The notes under the pieces: generated by a model | Databases searched by the model: none | What the model was told of the DNA's origin: nothing | The model's input: only the letters and a program-made list of their open reading frames with translations | Translations under genes and position numbers: made by a program | Part shown: one piece after another, positions 6,125 through 8,006 of the stretch | Layout of the letters: each line of letters opens with the position of its first letter | How positions within the stretch are numbered: position 1 is the first letter of the stretch | Assembly: GCA_002292955.1 (NCBI GenBank) | Contig: DBCH01000083.1 | Span: forward strand, 1 to 8,006 | DNA: 8,006 nt | DNA from: Microbacteriaceae bacterium UBA963 | Lineage (GTDB): Bacteria; Actinomycetota; Actinomycetes; Actinomycetales; Microbacteriaceae | Direction: 5' to 3'

Positions 6125-7069
6125 CTAATTCGTCGGCGCGGGCGTCGACGTAGCCGATCCCTTGAGGCCCGCGAGCTTCAGCAGGAAGTCAGAGAACTGC
6201 GCGGGGTAGAACGCGCCCGTCTCAGGGTCCGTGTTGAAGCTGAACTGGGTGCCGTTCACAATCACCGTTGGGGTGCCACTAAAGACGACATCGGTGGTGT
6301 TGGGCAATGCCGGTGCGTCCTTCACGCGGTTCCATGAGCTGGTCACCCATGACTTGAAAGTTTCGTTGTCGATGCAGGTACCGATTTCGGCCTGACGATC
6401 GGCGCCGACAGACTTCACGATCTCTTTGAGCGCCGCGTTATCGAGTCCCGGGGTTCCCTCATCGGGTTGATTGGTGAACATCGCGTCGTCGAAGTTCAAG
6501 AACTTGTTGGGATCGTAGGTAGCCACACACGCAGCCGCGTTGGCCGCCCGGGAGGAGTAACGCGAACCCATCGACATGCGGTCAAGAATTGAAATGGGGT
6601 GAATTTCAACGGTGGCCGCGCCACTGGCAACGCGATCCCTAATAATGGGCGAGTTGGCAATGTTGAAGTTCTTACACACGGGGCACTGGTAGTCCACGTA
6701 GACCACGATGTTCAGCAGGTCGGGATTTTCTGTGGTGGTAATTGGCTCTCCGCCGTCCGGGAGTGCCTTGTTCAAGACGGCCTCGATATCGCCCGTAGGG
6801 ACACCATTGGCATCGAGTTTGGCCTGAAGCAGGATGCCGTCGCTGGCCATGTTGGCGGGGCGGGGGCCGGGAGACGGTACCGCACTCCAGATGACTAGGC
6901 CGATGACCGCCACAACAACGATGATGCCGGCCACAACGCCGCCCTGAACGAAGAAGCGCCTGCGGCGCTCTGACTTCTGTGCCTCCGCGCGGTGCTCGCG
7001 CGCGGTCTGGCGAGCTTCTTCGCGCCGCTGGTTCTTGGTGGGGCGTGAACCCTGGGATCCGATAGTCAT
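6125..7069 (-). CDS. Membrane-anchored DsbA-family thiol oxidoreductase
   Basis: This extracytoplasmic thioredoxin-fold protein probably makes or rearranges disulfides in exported proteins. It has 314 residues from ATG 7069: a strongly basic, Gln/Glu/Arg-rich cytoplasmic N-terminus (1-39), one transmembrane helix (about 40-61), a linker, and a DsbA-like domain at about 115-302. The active site is C129-P-V-C132 in YVDYQCPVCKNF, and the cis-proline loop is GTP267TV. A second cysteine pair, C181 and C232, sits in the helical insertion, as in the mycobacterial DsbA-like protein Rv2969c, where it forms a structural disulfide. No VKOR or DsbB partner is in the window. The frame extends to a GTG at 7087, but GGAGA lies 8 bases before ATG 7069, so the latter is chosen. 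The tail SATSTPAPTN is low complexity. The family call is secure; oxidase versus isomerase is open. Confidence 0.93.
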   Translation of the reverse strand: MTIGSQGSRPTKNQRREEARQTAREHRAEAQKSERRRRFFVQGGVVAGIIVVVAVIGLVIWSAVPSPGPRPANMASDGILLQAKLDANGVPTGDIEAVLNKALPDGGEPITTTENPDLLNIVVYVDYQCPVCKNFNIANSPIIRDRVASGAATVEIHPISILDRMSMGSRYSSRAANAAACVATYDPNKFLNFDDAMFTNQPDEGTPGLDNAALKEIVKSVGADRQAEIGTCIDNETFKSWVTSSWNRVKDAPALPNTTDVVFSGTPTVIVNGTQFSFNTDPETGAFYPAQFSDFLLKLAGLKGSATSTPAPTN

Positions 7070-7076
7070 TGAACTT

Positions 7077-7081
7077 TCTCC
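7077..7081 (-). promoter_or_regulatory. Ribosome binding site that decides the DsbA-like start
   Basis: GGAGA on the - strand, with its GGAG core 8 bases before ATG 7069. It lies inside the alternative upstream extension starting at GTG 7087, which argues against that earlier start. Confidence 0.65.
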
Positions 7082-7105
7082 ACACACTCTGTTCGCAAAT
7101 TGGAC

Positions 7106-7129
7106 GCACCCCTGCGGGGCACCCCTGCG
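7106..7129. repeat. 11-bp direct repeat in the leader of the DsbA-like gene
   Basis: GCACCCCTGCG occurs at 7106-7116 and again at 7119-7129, identical, with a 13-base period. The unit between them also reads CCCC-TGC-GGGG, a small hairpin. The repeats lie directly downstream of a TAATAT (7130-7135 on the - strand), where an operator or a structured mRNA leader could be. Confidence 0.7.
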
Positions 7130-7135
7130 ATATTA
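7130..7135 (-). promoter_or_regulatory. Possible -10 element of the DsbA-like gene
   Basis: TAATAT on the - strand, the only AT-rich hexamer in a GC-rich gap and about 60 bases before the ATG. No recognisable -35 lies 16-18 bases upstream. It comes just after the hairpins that follow rlmB, so an independent promoter here is reasonable. Confidence 0.4.
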
Positions 7136-7143
7136 CGCGAGAT

Positions 7144-7194
7144 GCCCCCTGCGCCGCTAAACGGGCGGGGGCAATTCTGCGCAAACTCGCAGAA
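7144..7194 (-). terminator. Two adjacent hairpins after rlmB
   Basis: Two inverted repeats follow the rlmB stop. TTCTGCG/CGCAGAA (7175-7181 and 7188-7194) has a 7-bp stem and 6-base loop and starts 17 bases after the stop. GCCCCC/GGGGGC (7144-7149 and 7167-7172) has an imperfect inner extension. Neither is followed by a T-tract on the - strand; a run of five Ts precedes the first. Together they probably end the rlmB transcript. Confidence 0.5.
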
Positions 7195-7211
7195 AAAGTC
7201 TGGAGAGAAAG

Positions 7212-8006
7212 CTAGCGGGGAGCGCGAACCCGCGCCACCTCATAGAGAGCCACACTTGCCGCAATGCCGGCGTTAAGCGACTCGGTTGCTGAGCTGATGG
7301 GAATCGACACGATGGCGTCGCACTTCTCCGTTACCAAGCGCGACAGGCCAGACCCTTCGCTCCCCACCACGATCAACAGGGGACGGTCGGCCAAATCGAG
7401 GTTGGGCAGCAGGGTCGTGCCCTCGCCGTCGAGGCCAATAACGAAAACACCCGCCTTCTTGAGCTCGGTGATGGCAGCGGCAAGATTCGTTGCCATGGCA
7501 ACGCGGCAGCGAGCCGCCGCGCCGGCAGAGGTCTTCCACGCGGCGGCGGTCACGCCGACCGAGCGGCGCGACGGGACAATCACGCCATTGCCGCCAAAAG
7601 CTGCGGTTGACCGGATGATGGCACCGAGGTTACGAGGGTCGGTAACGCCGTCGAGGGCGACGAGAAGTGGGGTGTCACCGGCCGCAATCGCCGCATCGAG
7701 AAGGTCACGCGGATGCGCGTATTCGTAAGCAGGAACTTTGATAGCCACACCCTGGTGCACGGTGTCGGATCCCACCATGCGCTCAAGTTCGGGGCGCATG
7801 ATTTCCATCACCGGCAGGCTGCGCTTGTTCGCAATACTGATGATTTCGCGAACCCGATCATCCATTTCCACGCGCGCTGCCACGTAAAGCGCGGTTGCGG
7901 GAATCTTTGCGCGGAGCGCCTCGAGAACGGAGTTGCGACCGGCGACCAGCTCACCACCGTCGCTGGCTGCCTTTACCCGCGAGTTACCCCGCAGTTCGGG
8001 GCCGCG
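7212..8006 (-). CDS. rlmB: 23S rRNA 2'-O-ribose methyltransferase, RlmB/TrmH family (5' end outside window)
   Basis: This SPOUT-class enzyme transfers methyl from SAM to a ribose 2'-OH. RlmB modifies G2251 in the P-loop of 23S rRNA. The frame stays open to the window edge, with 264 residues visible and the start beyond 8006. The visible N-terminus (RGPELRGNSRVKAASDGG) is the end of the basic/glycine-rich extension common in actinobacterial members. ELVAGRNSVLEALRA (19-33) opens the substrate-binding domain, which contains VHQG. The SPOUT domain carries motif 1 TDPRNLGAIIR (122-132), motif 2 VGSEGSGLSR (214-223) and motif 3 SLNAGIAASVALYE (243-256), all intact. An internal GTG at 7883 is not the start, because the conserved VAGRN segment lies upstream. 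The family is sure. RlmB rather than a related SpoU enzyme is the best fit, given the N-terminal domain. Confidence 0.93.
   Translation of the reverse strand, partial: RGPELRGNSRVKAASDGGELVAGRNSVLEALRAKIPATALYVAARVEMDDRVREIISIANKRSLPVMEIMRPELERMVGSDTVHQGVAIKVPAYEYAHPRDLLDAAIAAGDTPLLVALDGVTDPRNLGAIIRSTAAFGGNGVIVPSRRSVGVTAAAWKTSAGAAARCRVAMATNLAAAITELKKAGVFVIGLDGEGTTLLPNLDLADRPLLIVVGSEGSGLSRLVTEKCDAIVSIPISSATESLNAGIAASVALYEVARVRAPR

Noticed and set aside
7070..7087. Upstream GTG start for the DsbA-like protein
   Set aside because: The extension contains the ribosome binding site for ATG 7069 and adds only six residues.

Overview
The window reads as an ordinary chromosomal stretch of a high-GC Gram-positive bacterium (Actinomycetota). 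The coding regions are GC-rich, and GTG starts occur. The gene set is typical of actinobacteria: a DUF3263 protein followed by a membrane-anchored LytR_C protein, a HrcA/CIRCE-controlled groEL with no groES beside it, a DUF3048 lipoprotein, and a membrane-tethered DsbA-like thioredoxin. A family such as Microbacteriaceae would fit, but that placement is inference from gene content and cannot be confirmed without a search.

Layout. On the + strand, the left edge carries the 3' part of a sensor histidine kinase (1-1233, cut by the window edge) and then a small WXG100/ESAT-6-like protein (1314-1601). Everything further right is on the - strand. The two blocks converge on strong hairpins at 1603-1618 and 1653-1684. 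Reading right to left in the direction of transcription: rlmB (23S rRNA 2'-O-methyltransferase, 5' end outside the window), a DsbA-like oxidoreductase, tRNA-Thr(UGU), DUF3263 and LytR_C genes overlapping by ATGA, a cold-shock protein, a DUF3048 lipoprotein, and groEL. No intergenic gap exceeds about 200 bases.

How the parts relate. Several products belong to the envelope or stress biology: the sensor kinase, the lipoprotein, the LytR_C protein (a relative by architecture of mycobacterial VirR/Rv0431), the thiol oxidoreductase, Csp and GroEL. The DUF3263-LytR_C pair is probably one translationally coupled unit. groEL carries one perfect and one near-perfect CIRCE operator in tandem, and the second lies across the likely promoter, so HrcA repression is the clear regulatory prediction. 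The lipoprotein gene sits directly against a 15-bp stem-loop that follows csp, which leaves no space for its own promoter there.

I see no CRISPR array, insertion sequence, phage gene, toxin-antitoxin pair or obvious new defence system. The points worth a second look are small-scale: tandem CIRCE sites, a hairpin abutting a ribosome binding site, an 11-bp direct repeat in the dsbA-like leader, and start sites that automated calls would place too far upstream, one of them inside a tRNA gene.
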